A DNA stretch of 64,000 nucleotides from Peptacetobacter sp900539645 (GTDB taxonomy: Bacteria; Bacillota; Clostridia; Peptostreptococcales; Peptostreptococcaceae), in contig NZ_JBLOUI010000005.1 in the NCBI RefSeq assembly GCF_047807365.1, forward strand, positions 21,909 to 85,908. Reading direction: 5' to 3'. A program made the position numbers and the translations under genes. The notes beneath the pieces are model-generated. The model was not told the origin of the DNA, searched no databases, and saw only the letters and a list, made by a program, of their open reading frames with translations. Below are positions 17,349 through 26,676 of the stretch, in pieces. Within the stretch, counting starts at the first letter, position 1, and each line of letters begins with the position of its first letter.

Positions 17349-18242
17349 ATGATAAATTTAATAAGAATTATACTACTATCATTTACCGGAATTCAGGGAT
17401 TTTTAATGATTAGCGATTATTCTAAAGCCAAAAGAGAAAATCGACTAGAAGATGAAAGTTGTGTAAAAGCCGGAATAGCAGGAATGGTAGGGAACTTTTT
17501 TGACACATTGGGGGTAAGTTCCTTTGCTGTCATAATAGCTATGGGAAAAGCTATGAAGATGAAATTTAAGGATAAAGAGCTACCAGCGATGTTAAACGTA
17601 TCTTGTGCGATACCAAATATAACGGAAGCACTTATATTTTTAACTGCAATAGAAGTAGATCCGACAACACTTGTATCTATGTTGATAGCTGCAGGAATGG
17701 GATCTTACATTGGAGCAGGAATTGTAGAAAAACTAGACGAAAAGAAAATACAATTAGCTATGGGAATAGCGCTGTTTATAACAGCGAGTGTGATATTTAT
17801 GGGGCTTCCATGGGTAAATCTTCTTCCAGTTGGAGGAGAAAGCATAGGACTTTATGGCTCTAAACTGTTTATTGGAGTAACATTAAACTTCATATACGGA
17901 GCTTTAATGACTGCAGGAATAGGTCTATATGCACCATGTATGGCAACTACATACATACTTGGTATGTCGCCAAAATGTGCATTTCCAATAATGATGGGAT
18001 CTTGCGCTGTACTTATGCCAATAGCGAGCACTAGATTTATAAAAGACGGGCACTATCCAAGAAAAACTTCACTATGGATAACAATAGGCGGTGTTGTAGG
18101 AGTATTTGCTGCAGCATATGTATTTAACTCAATGCCTATGAATATGGTAAAAGTATTATGTGTATTTGTAATATACTACACATCTTACGGAATGTTAAAG
18201 AAAGCATTAAAAAGAGAAAAAAGAGAATTAGCAGAAGTTTAA
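17349..18242 (+). CDS. TauE/SafE-family permease, copy 2
   Basis: 297 aa, collinear with copy 1: NFFDTLGVSSFAVI, NVSCAIPNITEA, GSYIGAGIVEKLDEKK, GLPWVNLLPVGG, GLYAPCMATTYILGMSPK, FPIMMGSCAVLMPIAS. GGAGG 7 bp before the ATG. It uses CAA as well as CAG for glutamine and ends in a charged KREKRELAEV tail, so it is likely less strongly expressed or older in divergence than copies 1 and 4. Upstream, AAACGATTTCC near 17189 resembles motifs before copies 3 and 4. Confidence 0.8.
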   Translation: MINLIRIILLSFTGIQGFLMISDYSKAKRENRLEDESCVKAGIAGMVGNFFDTLGVSSFAVIIAMGKAMKMKFKDKELPAMLNVSCAIPNITEALIFLTAIEVDPTTLVSMLIAAGMGSYIGAGIVEKLDEKKIQLAMGIALFITASVIFMGLPWVNLLPVGGESIGLYGSKLFIGVTLNFIYGALMTAGIGLYAPCMATTYILGMSPKCAFPIMMGSCAVLMPIASTRFIKDGHYPRKTSLWITIGGVVGVFAAAYVFNSMPMNMVKVLCVFVIYYTSYGMLKKALKREKRELAEV

Positions 18243-18287
18243 TATAGAGATAAATTTATAAAACTTAAAAAAGATATTTTATATAGA

Positions 18288-18322
18288 AAAAAGATGTTTC
18301 GTATAGAAGCATCTTTTTTTAT
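18288..18322 (+). terminator. Terminator after permease 2
   Basis: AAAGATGTTTC pairs with GAAGCATCTTT across GTATA, followed by TTTTATT. Confidence 0.85.
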
Positions 18323-18798
18323 TGGATGTAGTTTTGAATTGTAATATATTAAATAACATATTACTTAAAAAATATTTTAAAATTGAAATATATGTGAAGT
18401 GTAAAAAGATAGTAAAAGTAAATTAAAAATAATTATAAATTAAAATAATAAAGAAATAAAAAGATAAAATTAAAATAGTAAAAAATAGAAAAATTGATTT
18501 TTGAGATAGAAACGGAATATATTAGCGATTAAAAAAGTGAAAAATATAAATAAAAATCTTGAAATTTTTTTGAAGTTTAAATAAATTAAAATACTTTAAA
18601 TATGCTAAAGAAACGATTTTCTTGGTGATGAAACTAGTAGTTTTGATTATAATTAATTTGGATTATATTAAAAGTAAAGAGCTTAATAAATAAATGTAAT
18701 TATTGTGATTTTAAAATAATTTATTGGCGATAAAAATCTATTGACACTTTAAAAAAAATAGTTAAAATAATAAGTTGTGGAGATAAAAGGATATAAAT

Positions 18799-19467
18799 AT
18801 AGGATGCTGTATTCCTGTAATGACAGAGGCATTTATATTCACAACTACAATAAAAGTAGATTCGACTACTCTTGTAGTAATGCTTGTATCTGCAGGTCTT
18901 GGCTCGTACATAGGGGCTGGAATTATATCAAAAATGGACGATAAAAAAGTTCAGTTAATAATGGGAATAGCATTATTTGTAACATCTGTGTTAATGTTCC
19001 TTGGATTACCTTGGGTAAATATGCTACCAGGTGGAGGAAATGAAATAGGATTAACAGGAACAAAACTAATAATAGGTGCGCTTGGAAACTTTATACTTGG
19101 TTCGCTTATGACAGCGGGAATTGGATTATATGCGCCATGTATGGCTCTTGTATACTTCCTAGGAATGTCTGCAAAAGTATCCTTCCCAATAATGATGGGA
19201 TCTTGTGCAGTACTTATGCCAGTAGCTAGTATAAGATTCATAAAAGAAGGGAATTACCCAAGAAAAGCAACTTTAGGAATAACAATTTTTGGTATTTTTG
19301 GAGTGCTTATAGCAGCGTTATTAGTAAAAAATCTTCCTATGGACATGATGAAAGTGTTGGTTGTAATAGTAGTACTTTACACTTCTTATAGCATGTTAGC
19401 TCCACTTGCTAAAGCTAGAAAAGCTAAATTAGCAAAAGAAAATATAACAAGAGTAGTAAAAGAATAG
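18799..19467 (+). pseudogene. 5'-truncated TauE/SafE permease, copy 3
   Basis: Homology to the full-length copies starts abruptly in frame at about NIGCCIPVMTEAF (18796-18831), equivalent to NVSCCIPVVTEAL around residue 85 of copy 1; roughly the first 80 residues and two membrane segments are missing. The rest is intact (GSYIGAGIISKMDDKK, GLPWVNMLPGGG, GLYAPCMALVYFLGMS, MMGSCAVLMPVAS) to TAA 19465-19467. The first ATG, 18820, falls inside the conserved motif and lacks a ribosome site. The 550 bp upstream is AT-rich and non-coding. Probably a deletion remnant, although the remaining frame shows no stops. Confidence 0.75.
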
Positions 19468-19532
19468 GTATAAATAATAACTAAAAAAATACCTATAAAA
19501 AGTCCTAATAAAATAATAAACTTTAAATTAAA

Positions 19533-19586
19533 GATGTGTCGTGTACTTTCACTAAATATAGAAAGTATGCGGCACATTTTTATTTT
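19533..19586 (+). terminator. Terminator after permease copy 3
   Basis: ATGTGTCGTGTACTTTC pairs with GAAAGTATGCGGCACAT (G-U and one mismatch), followed by TTTTATTTTG. Confidence 0.8.
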
Positions 19587-20152
19587 GTTTGGAAAAGTTA
19601 GAAAAATATTTTTCAAATTCATTTCATTAAAAAATATATATAATTAAAAAAATCATCTAAAAATAATTTCTAAAAAAATTTTTAAAAGCATCAAAATACT
19701 TCAAAAAACGATTTTCTAGACAAAAAACAATAATATAAACTTATGAATAAAATATTGCAAGAATAAAAAGCTTGTTTACTAAATAACTCTAATTTATAGA
19801 TACATAAATATTACTTATGTTAAAAAAGTGAAGATAAAATGAAATTATTCAGAAAAATTAAAATAATATAAAAAATAATTAAAAATATTACAAATAAATG
19901 GTGATTATATTAAGATAATAAATAAAAATTGTCTGGAAAAGAAATAAAATATTGCAAAAGATAAGAAGGCTTGTTATAATAATAACTTGTAAAGGGAAAA
20001 CAATATCTATAGGTCTAAATAATTGATAACAAAAAAATATCAAACCTGTAGAAAAGTAAAATTTGCTTGAGTAAATTAAATTTATATTAGTAAAAAAAGA
20101 GAAAAAAACCGAGAACGAAAAAAAACTAAAAAATTAAAAAAGGAGAATTAAA
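19587..20152 (+). promoter_or_regulatory. Long AT-rich leader region of permease copy 4
   Basis: No gene. AAACGATTTTCTAGACA (19706-19722) resembles the inverse of the prdC activator site (CGTCGATTTTTAGACG) and occurs, less well preserved, as AAACGATTTTCTT at about 18611 before copy 3. Two imperfect direct repeats, AAAATATTGCAAGAATAA (19749 region) and AAAATATTGCAAAAGATAA (19947 region), each precede a GCTTGTT and AATAAC. These look like operator repeats; the binding protein is unknown. Confidence 0.4.
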
Positions 20153-21064
20153 ATGGCAACTCTAATAAGAATAATGTTAATCGGATTTACATCTATGTTC
20201 GCTGTAGTTTTTGGTAAAGATTTTAAAAAGACTAAAGACGCAAATCAGCTAGAAAACGAAAGTTTCAAAAAATCAGGAGCAATAGGATTTGTAGCTAACT
20301 TTGCAGATACTCTAGGGATAGGTTCTTTCGCAATAGTTGTAGCTATGTCAAAAGCATTAAAATTAAATGTAAAAGACAAACACATACCAGGAATGCTTAA
20401 CGTATCATGTACAATACCAGCAGTTTTAGAAGCACTTATATTCATAACATCAGTAAAAGTTAATCCAATAACACTTTTATCACTTCTAATAGCAGCTGCA
20501 GCAGGTTCTGTAATAGGAGCTAAAATAATATCAAAACTTGACGAATCAATAGTTCAGATAGTTATGGGTGTAGCTTTATTCATAACAGGTGTAGTAATGT
20601 TCTGTGGATTACCATGGATAAACTTAATGCCAGGTGGTGGAACTGCATTAGGATTAAACGGAACAAAATTAGTAATAGGTATAGTTGGTAACTTCATACT
20701 TGGAGCACTTATGACAGCAGGAATCGGACTATATGCACCATGTATGGCAATGCTTTACCTTTTAGGAATGTCAGAAAGAGCTGCATACCCAATAATGATG
20801 GGATCTTGTGCAATGTTACTTCCATTCTCAGGTATGGAATTCATAAAAGAAGGACAGTACCCAAGAAAATCTTCACTAGGAATAACTATAGGTGGTATAT
20901 TTGGTGTGTTCATAGCAGCATTCATAGTTAAGAGCTTACCAATAAACATACTAAAAGTTTTAGTAATATGTGTAATATTCTACACAGCAACAACAATGTT
21001 AAAAGCAGGTTTAACAAAACTAAAAGAAAACAGAGTTGAAAGTATGGACTTAAATGTAGACTAG
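20153..21064 (+). CDS. TauE/SafE-family permease, copy 4
   Basis: 303 aa, full length: NFADTLGIGSFAIV, NVSCTIPAVLEA, IGAKIISKLDES, GLPWINLMPGGG, GLYAPCMAMLYLLGMSER, YPIMMGSCAMLLPFSG. Differences from the other copies (VLEA, ISKLDES, LLPFSG) suggest a distinct substrate. AAGGAG precedes the ATG. Codon use is close to copy 1 and the prd genes, so strong expression is likely. Its long leader and own terminator suggest separate transcription. Confidence 0.8.
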   Translation: MATLIRIMLIGFTSMFAVVFGKDFKKTKDANQLENESFKKSGAIGFVANFADTLGIGSFAIVVAMSKALKLNVKDKHIPGMLNVSCTIPAVLEALIFITSVKVNPITLLSLLIAAAAGSVIGAKIISKLDESIVQIVMGVALFITGVVMFCGLPWINLMPGGGTALGLNGTKLVIGIVGNFILGALMTAGIGLYAPCMAMLYLLGMSERAAYPIMMGSCAMLLPFSGMEFIKEGQYPRKSSLGITIGGIFGVFIAAFIVKSLPINILKVLVICVIFYTATTMLKAGLTKLKENRVESMDLNVD

Positions 21065-21093
21065 TATAAAAATTAATATATATTTATTGTGGA

Positions 21094-21134
21094 AAAGAGG
21101 GCTTTTGCGTTAATGCAAAGGTCCTTTTTTGAAT
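21094..21134 (+). terminator. Terminator after permease 4
   Basis: AAAAGAGGGCTTTTGC pairs imperfectly with GCAAAGGTCCTTTTT, followed by T residues. Confidence 0.75.
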
Positions 21135-21357
21135 TTAAAAAATACTGAAAAATCAAGCAATATCTTTTTATTTTTAAATCAAAAAAAGTATTGAATAGTT
21201 GAGGATTTGGGACTATAATCTATCATATGGAAGAAAATTAAATTAGGTTATTACATTTTATGTCCTTTATGATAAGGGATAGCTATTTTTGAGGTCCTTA
21301 TTATATAAGGGCTATTTATTATTAATATTTTAAAAAAGGGTTAAAGAGGTGAATGTT

Positions 21358-21927
21358 GTGAAAAAAGTATTATTTCATTTAGCTGATGAAGATGAAAAGC
21401 TTAGCGGCAATGGAATTGATTTTCTTTTAAACCATCTTGACTACAGTATAGGTGAAAAAGTACTACTTGTAGGAGATATCGGACGTTTAGGAAAAGAGCT
21501 AAGATTAAGTGGTTTAAACGTAACAATACTTGAAGATTCAGATTATGAAGATATGTGCTATTCTCTAGTGCATAATGAAAACTGCGATTTTGTAAAAGGA
21601 AAATTAGAATATCTTCCTTTTGAAGACAATTATTTCAATAAGGTTATTGTTCTTGAACAGTTTAACCACACAAGCAATTACGAAAAGGCGTCTTCAGAAA
21701 TAAGTAGGGTTCTAAAAAATAATGGGGAGCTTATACTTGAAGATCTTAATATGGACAATATAAAAAATAAGATGAAATATTTAAAGAGAAGAATATGTGG
21801 TCTTTGTGCAAATCACTGTAATCCAAGTGATATAAAGAGAATATTCTCTAATTTAAGATTTGATGGGGTAATGGAAGATTTCGAAAGCAAGAAATATGTT
21901 TATGTAGCTAGAAAGAGAATGTTATAA
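21358..21927 (+). CDS. Class I SAM-dependent methyltransferase
   Basis: 189 aa from GTG 21358 (AAAGAGGTG lies 6 bp before it; the in-frame GTG 21349 overlaps that ribosome site and is rejected). Rossmann methyltransferase pattern: VLLVGDIGRLGKEL for motif I, ENCDFVKGKLEYLPFEDNYF then KVIVLEQFNH for motifs II/III, and RVLKNNGELILEDL. Cysteines in RRICGLCANHC could bind a metal. Substrate not recognisable. Lies between the permease cluster and cdsR; ends in its own hairpin. Confidence 0.7.
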   Translation: MKKVLFHLADEDEKLSGNGIDFLLNHLDYSIGEKVLLVGDIGRLGKELRLSGLNVTILEDSDYEDMCYSLVHNENCDFVKGKLEYLPFEDNYFNKVIVLEQFNHTSNYEKASSEISRVLKNNGELILEDLNMDNIKNKMKYLKRRICGLCANHCNPSDIKRIFSNLRFDGVMEDFESKKYVYVARKRML

Positions 21928-21995
21928 TTCTTATAGCGATAAATATAAAAAGCAACATTAACAGAATGTAAAAAATATAATAGAATGATATAATT

Positions 21996-22029
21996 AATAG
22001 GTCTGGCAGATTATGCCAGACCTATTTTA
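21996..22029 (+). terminator. Hairpin after the methyltransferase
   Basis: AATAGGTCTGGC-AGATTAT-GCCAGACCTATT, 12-bp stem, followed by TTAG; a weak U-tract, so possibly leaky into the next small gene. Confidence 0.65.
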
Positions 22030-22047
22030 GAATAGGGAGATGATTTT

Positions 22048-22221
22048 TTGATAAACTACGAGATAGTATTTGTTGTTCTTCTGTTTATGGTTCTTGTGTC
22101 AATTCAGTTTACATTGAACAAAATTTACGTGGAATTGAAGGATATAAAGAGAATGATGAAGAACAAGGAATTAGAAGAAATAACAGAAAAGGAAAAAAAG
22201 TTTGACTCATTTAGATTTTAA
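22048..22221 (+). CDS. 57-aa single-pass membrane protein
   Basis: Starts at TTG 22048 with GGGAG 8 bp before it. Residues 5-24 are a hydrophobic segment (EIVFVVLLFMVLVSIQFTLN), followed by a charged helical tail rich in Lys and Glu. Frame, ribosome site and position 64 bp before cdsR support a real gene. Function unknown; topology suggests a short cytoplasmic C-terminal tail. Confidence 0.55.
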   Translation: MINYEIVFVVLLFMVLVSIQFTLNKIYVELKDIKRMMKNKELEEITEKEKKFDSFRF

Positions 22222-22284
22222 AAGAATAGATATGAAGATGTTTGAATGTACGACTCACAATTTTAGAAAGGATAGGTAATTGTT

Positions 22285-24048
22285 ATGAAGATTGAGCTAG
22301 GTTATATAAAAAACGATATACAAAATATAGCAGATGCAATAGAAACTGTATTAAAAATAGATGTAACAATAGTAGACGAAAATCTTATCAGAATTGCGGG
22401 TACTGGGAAATATATAAGCAAGATTGGCGAGAAAATAGACGGATATGCGTTTAAGAAGTCGCTACAGGACAGCGAGGTTATAGTTATAGATAATCCAAAA
22501 GTTAGCCCTATTTGCAAGGAGTGTTGTAGAGCGGGAAATTGTAATGAATTCGGGGAAATATGTTGTCCTATAGTGTGCGATGGAAAATCTTATGGTGTGA
22601 TAGGGCTTATAGCGTTCTCTGAGGAGCAGAGAAAGATAATTGAAACTAACAGCAATGGAATGGTAAATTTCCTCACTAGAATGGCAGATTTATTGTCTGG
22701 GAAATTAAAAGCAGCTATAAAATCTTACGAACTCGATATTGAAAAGAAGAAGCTTGAGACTTTGGTAGACGGTATGGACAAGGCTGTTGTGTCTATAGAT
22801 GTCGACGGCAGAATTGATAAATACAATCTGAAGTTTAAGAAGATGTTCAATATCAAGGACGATATTACAGGGAAAATTATTTTTGATATTTTTAAATTTA
22901 TCAAAATTCCAGATAAATATAGAAAAGGTCACTCTTTTAGTGCGAGCTTTAACTACAAGGGTGGAGGAAAGTCTATCAAAGGTATTTATAATATGAGTAG
23001 GATTGAGCTTAATGGCGAGATTAAGGGGTATGTTATAGACTTTACCGATAAAAAAGAAGCTATTAAAAACTACAACAAGATGAATAAAGATAGAAGTATA
23101 ATGATCGATAATATAATAGGTGAAAGTGAAGCTATTAAAAAGGTCAAGAAAGAGACGATTATGGCAGCTCAGTCTGTGTCTACTGTGCTTATAACTGGTG
23201 AGAGTGGGACAGGTAAGGAGCTGTTTGCCAGGGCGATACACAACCATAGTAAGAGAGCTGAACATCCATTTATCGCAGTAAACTGTGCAGCTATTCCAGA
23301 TAATTTGCTAGAAAGTGAGCTATTTGGATACGAAGAAGGTGCGTTTACTGGTGCTAGAAAAGGTGGAAAGCTTGGTATGTTTGAAATTGCCCACAAGGGA
23401 AGCTTGTTTTTAGATGAGATTGGAGATATGAGCTTGCATCTTCAGTCAAAGCTTCTTAGAGTGCTTCAGGAGAAAGAAGTGAATAAAATTGGTGCGAAGT
23501 CTAATATCGAGATAGATGTTAGGATAATTGCAGCTACTAATAAGGAGCTTGAGAGTATGGTTAAAGAAGGGACTTTTAGGGAAGATTTATACTATAGGTT
23601 GAATGTTATCCCTATAAAGCTACCTAGTCTTTCTCAGAGAAAGGGAGATATACCGCTTTTGATAGATTATATGATTAGAGAGTATTCTGTGAAGCTTGAG
23701 AAAAATGTCGAGGGAATTGACGAGGTTGCGTTGGATAGGATGCAAAAATACGGGTGGCCAGGAAATGTTAGAGAGCTTCAAAATAGTATTGAGTATAGTG
23801 TAAATATGGCTCAGGGGAGCGAGATTACAGTCGATGTTCTTCCAAAGTCTATTCTGGAGTATGAGGAGAAGTTTGAGGAAGATGAGATTTCTGCTATAGA
23901 GACGTTGGAGGATCTTGAAAAGAGAGAAATACAGAAGGCGTTGAAAAGATATGGAGTATATAAAAAAGACAAAGAATTGGCGGCAAAAGCATTAGGAATA
24001 TCGAGGGCAACATTATATCGTAAAATTGAAAAATATAATATCAAGTAA
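22285..24048 (+). CDS. cdsR: Sigma-54-dependent activator of cysteine catabolism
   Basis: 587-aa enhancer-binding protein. N-terminal sensor of about 150 residues with a cysteine cluster (C77, C80, C81, C86, C93, C94), a PAS-like domain (about 165-260), AAA+ domain with GESGTGKE (305-312) and GAFTGA (352-357), and a Fis helix-turn-helix (KELAAKALGISRATLYRKIEKY). Its place just before the cysteine desulfidase gene with a -24/-12 promoter matches the CdsR-CdsB pair of Clostridioides difficile. The cysteine cluster is a plausible site for thiol or Fe-S sensing. The last codons are copied in inverted form downstream (palindrome D). Confidence 0.88.
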   Translation: MKIELGYIKNDIQNIADAIETVLKIDVTIVDENLIRIAGTGKYISKIGEKIDGYAFKKSLQDSEVIVIDNPKVSPICKECCRAGNCNEFGEICCPIVCDGKSYGVIGLIAFSEEQRKIIETNSNGMVNFLTRMADLLSGKLKAAIKSYELDIEKKKLETLVDGMDKAVVSIDVDGRIDKYNLKFKKMFNIKDDITGKIIFDIFKFIKIPDKYRKGHSFSASFNYKGGGKSIKGIYNMSRIELNGEIKGYVIDFTDKKEAIKNYNKMNKDRSIMIDNIIGESEAIKKVKKETIMAAQSVSTVLITGESGTGKELFARAIHNHSKRAEHPFIAVNCAAIPDNLLESELFGYEEGAFTGARKGGKLGMFEIAHKGSLFLDEIGDMSLHLQSKLLRVLQEKEVNKIGAKSNIEIDVRIIAATNKELESMVKEGTFREDLYYRLNVIPIKLPSLSQRKGDIPLLIDYMIREYSVKLEKNVEGIDEVALDRMQKYGWPGNVRELQNSIEYSVNMAQGSEITVDVLPKSILEYEEKFEEDEISAIETLEDLEKREIQKALKRYGVYKKDKELAAKALGISRATLYRKIEKYNIK

Positions 24049-24210
24049 GAGATGATTCGTATAATAAGCTACTCTCCAGATTCAGTCATCACAGGGGTAT
24101 CTCATCAGAGATGAAATACCGCAGTGATGACTTCGTATTGTCGAGTGAGCTTATTATACGTCATCATCTCTATACTGTGATATTATACTTTTTCAATTTT
24201 AGATAATAAT
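24011..24210 (+). repeat. Core palindrome D, downstream of cdsR
   Basis: Core halves CTCCAG 24074-24079 and ATTGTCG 24137-24143, around an apical hairpin pairing AGTCATCAC with GTGATGACT and GGTAT with ATACC. Inner arms AGAGATGAT..GTATAATAAGCT pair with AGCTTATTATAC..ATCATCTCT. The outer arms repeat the cdsR coding end: TAAAATTGAAAAA (24021-24033) and TATAATATCA recur inverted at about 24172-24202. No separate terminator is seen after cdsR, so this palindrome may itself act as one. Confidence 0.85.
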
Positions 24211-24425
24211 CTTGCTTACGTGAGAGCAGAAAAAGAGGAAAGTTTTCGAATTTATTGAGAGAGCTAATTATAATGAACCCTTTTTCTACGGTAATTCTAT
24301 AAGTTTTCAATTTTTGATATAAAGAATTTGCCTCTGGGAATGAGATGAGGTTGGATAAGTTTGTTTTTAGGTTAGTAGGAGAGTGTTTTGTAGGAGTGTG
24401 TGTATAGTTATTATAGTTGTGTGTA

Positions 24426-24464
24426 TTCTCATTTTGAGATTATTTCTCAAAATGAGATTTTTTT
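24426..24464 (+). promoter_or_regulatory. Palindrome upstream of cdsB: terminator or activator sites
   Basis: TCTCATTTTGAGA and TCTCAAAATGAGA lie side by side, form a 12-bp stem and are followed by TTTTTTT. A third half-copy (AAAATGAGA) follows near 24472. Either a terminator or a pair of palindromic binding sites for CdsR, about 140-170 bp before the sigma-54 promoter. Confidence 0.5.
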
Positions 24465-24600
24465 ATGCCTAAAATGAGAAAAAAATATTTTTTGAAAAGT
24501 TGATAATAGATATTTTTGAGATGATAATATAAAAAAATAATAGGCTTAAAGCTAGTTATATAGCCAAATATAAGGTTTTATGAAAATAATTTTAGAAGTT

Positions 24601-24616
24601 TGGCACGAGATATGCT
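24601..24616 (+). promoter_or_regulatory. Sigma-54 (-24/-12) promoter of cdsB
   Basis: TGGCACGAGATATGCT: GG and GC with the canonical 10-bp spacing. The leader to the cdsB ATG is about 110 nt. Confidence 0.8.
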
Positions 24617-24739
24617 TATTATATATGGCGTGGAAAGGGTTATCAGATAATCCCAATGTATGAACAGAAATTTATTTAGAACTATTTAGAAATTTGCTAT
24701 TGAAATACGAGAGATATTAGATTATATGGAGGGTGTAAG

Positions 24740-26047
24740 ATGAGAGATATAAGAAATGAATTAGTTGAAATGTTAAGAAATGAAGTTAAGCCAGCAGTTG
24801 GTTGTACAGAACCAGTTGCTTTAGCATTAGCTTGTGCAAAAGCTAAGGAACTTTTAGGTGAAGAAGTTGTAGATAACAAGATGTTAGTAAGTAATAACAT
24901 ATTCAAAAACGGAATGGGTGTTGGTATACCAGGAAGTAAGATATTAGGACTAAAAGTTGCTGCTTGCATGGGTATAGTTGGTGGAAAATCTGCAGACGGA
25001 TTAAGCGTTCTTGAAGGTTTAACTGAAGAAGAAGTTAGAGAATCAGAAAAATACTTAGAAGAACATACTATATCAGTAGAGCCAACAGATTCAGCTGATA
25101 AGATATACTTAGAAGTTATGTTAAAAGGTGCTAATCATGAAGTATTAGTTAAGATAAGAGGAAGACACGATAACTTTACATATCTTGCAAAAGATGGAGA
25201 AGTTATATTAGATAATGAACCAAAAGAAGTAAGTGCAACAGAAAATACAAAAGAAGAAAGAAAAGAAACTTTAATGGACAATGCTACAGTTGCTGAAATA
25301 GTTGATAATGTAGAAAAAATGGACTTTGAAGATATAAAATTCCTTCTTGATGGTATAACAATGAACAGAGCTATGGCAGAAGTTGGTTTAAGAGAAAAAA
25401 CTGGTGTTGGTACAGGTTTCGGAATTAAGGAAGCTATAAAAGCTGGAGAATTAGGAGATGACCTTGTAAACTACGCAATGATGTTAACTTCAGCAGCTTC
25501 AGATGCGAGAATGTCAGGTGTTAAGATGCCAGTTATGAGTTCAAACGGAAGTGGTAACCACGGTTTAACAGCAATACTTCCAATAGCTGCATACAACGAA
25601 AGAAATCCTCAGAGCGATGAAAGAGTTGCTAGAGCTTTAGCAATATCTCATTTAATAACTGCATACATCAAAAACTTCACAGGTAGATTATCTCCAATGT
25701 GTGGATGTGGTGTTGCAGCTGCAATAGGATGTACAGCAGGTCTTTCTTGGTTAATGGACGCTGAACAGTCTCAGATAGAAGGAGCTATGGAAAATATGAT
25801 AGCTAACTTAAGTGGTATGATATGTGACGGTGCAAAACCAGGATGTGCTTGTAAATTAGCTACTGCATCTTCTGCAGCAGTTCAGAACGCTATACTTGCT
25901 AAGAGAGGATGTATAGTTCCAGGACTTAATGGTATAGTTGGTAGATCTGTTGATGAAAGTGTTAGAGCATTAGGATGCGTTGGAGATGAAGGAATGTCTG
26001 TAACTGACAACGTAATACTTGATGTTATGAATGAAATGAATAAATAA
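24740..26047 (+). CDS. cdsB: L-cysteine desulfidase (CdsB/CyuA/YhaM family)
   Basis: 435 aa. Family enzymes use a [4Fe-4S] cluster to break cysteine into pyruvate, sulfide and ammonia. Conserved features: VGCTEPVA with C22, NGSGNHGLTAILP, and the cysteine groups C321/C323 (SPMCGCG), C331 and C362/C369/C371 (ICDGAKPGCACK). Full length for the family. Preceded by GGAGGG. The -24/-12 promoter and adjacent activator gene indicate induction by cysteine. Confidence 0.9.
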   Translation: MRDIRNELVEMLRNEVKPAVGCTEPVALALACAKAKELLGEEVVDNKMLVSNNIFKNGMGVGIPGSKILGLKVAACMGIVGGKSADGLSVLEGLTEEEVRESEKYLEEHTISVEPTDSADKIYLEVMLKGANHEVLVKIRGRHDNFTYLAKDGEVILDNEPKEVSATENTKEERKETLMDNATVAEIVDNVEKMDFEDIKFLLDGITMNRAMAEVGLREKTGVGTGFGIKEAIKAGELGDDLVNYAMMLTSAASDARMSGVKMPVMSSNGSGNHGLTAILPIAAYNERNPQSDERVARALAISHLITAYIKNFTGRLSPMCGCGVAAAIGCTAGLSWLMDAEQSQIEGAMENMIANLSGMICDGAKPGCACKLATASSAAVQNAILAKRGCIVPGLNGIVGRSVDESVRALGCVGDEGMSVTDNVILDVMNEMNK

Positions 26048-26322
26048 GCCTTTAAATAATCTTAAAATATAATTTTTCAAAAATGCCGTATCGATTTTCG
26101 ATGCGGTATTTTTATTTGGTGAGGTGTGCGATAGAAACAACCTTCTCTCCAGACTCAGTCATCACAGGGGTATCTCATCAGAGATGAAATACTGCAGTGC
26201 TGCCTTCGTATTGTCGAGTGAGGTTGTTTTCTATCGCACACTTTTGGTAAAAATAGCAATCGAAAATCGATACTGGATGCTTTTGGAATTATATTTGTAA
26301 GAATTATTTAGAGGATTATTTT
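26041..26322 (+). repeat. Core palindrome E, downstream of cdsB
   Basis: Core halves CTCCAG 26147-26152 and ATTGTCG 26210-26216. The apical hairpin is nearly the same as in copy D (CTCAGTCATCACAGGGGTAT). The inner arms GTGTGCGATAG/CTATCGCACAC (26124 and 26231) pair; farther out GTATCGATTTTCGAT (26088-26102) recurs exactly inverted at 26259-26273. The right arm thus carries an inverted copy of the cdsB terminator and reaches the equivalent of the cdsB stop codon. Arm sequences are unrelated to copy D although the apical parts match. Confidence 0.85.
26083..26117 (+). terminator. Terminator of cdsB
   Basis: ATGCCGTATCG pairs with CGATGCGGTAT across ATTTT, followed by TTTTATTT. It forms part of the left arm of palindrome E. 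Confidence 0.85.
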
Positions 26323-26351
26323 GCGTGGTGAGGTGTATGACAAAAAAGTAA

Positions 26352-26386
26352 AAAACCACCAGACTATTGGACGTAGTGGTGGTTTT
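26352..26386. terminator. Orphan hairpin with T runs
   Basis: AAAACCACCA (26352-26361) pairs with TGGTGGTTTT (26377-26386). No gene ends here; it may back up the cdsB terminator or end a short antisense RNA. The remaining sequence to hpt is AT-rich with no gene seen. Confidence 0.5.
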
Positions 26387-26676
26387 ACTATTGCTTTAAA
26401 ACTTAGTTTAAAAAAAGAAAAATAACCAAGTTATCTTTTAAAAGTTATTCTTATCTCTTTTTATATTATACCACATTAAAAAAATAGAGATACCTTTTGA
26501 AAGATTTTTAACTTTAAAATATTATTAACTAGAGAATATTTGTGAAATTAAGGAAAAAAATTAAATAAGTAGATTTATCTAAGTTATTATAGATAGCATT
26601 TTTCTATTAAACTATTGAAAATACTCAATAATTCGTATAAAATAATCTGTATAATAAAAAAATCGGAGGCCAGAAA

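Noticed and set aside
18820..19467. Permease copy 3 as an intact gene starting at ATG 18820
   Set aside because: Homology continues in frame upstream of that ATG and about 80 N-terminal residues and their membrane segments are missing.
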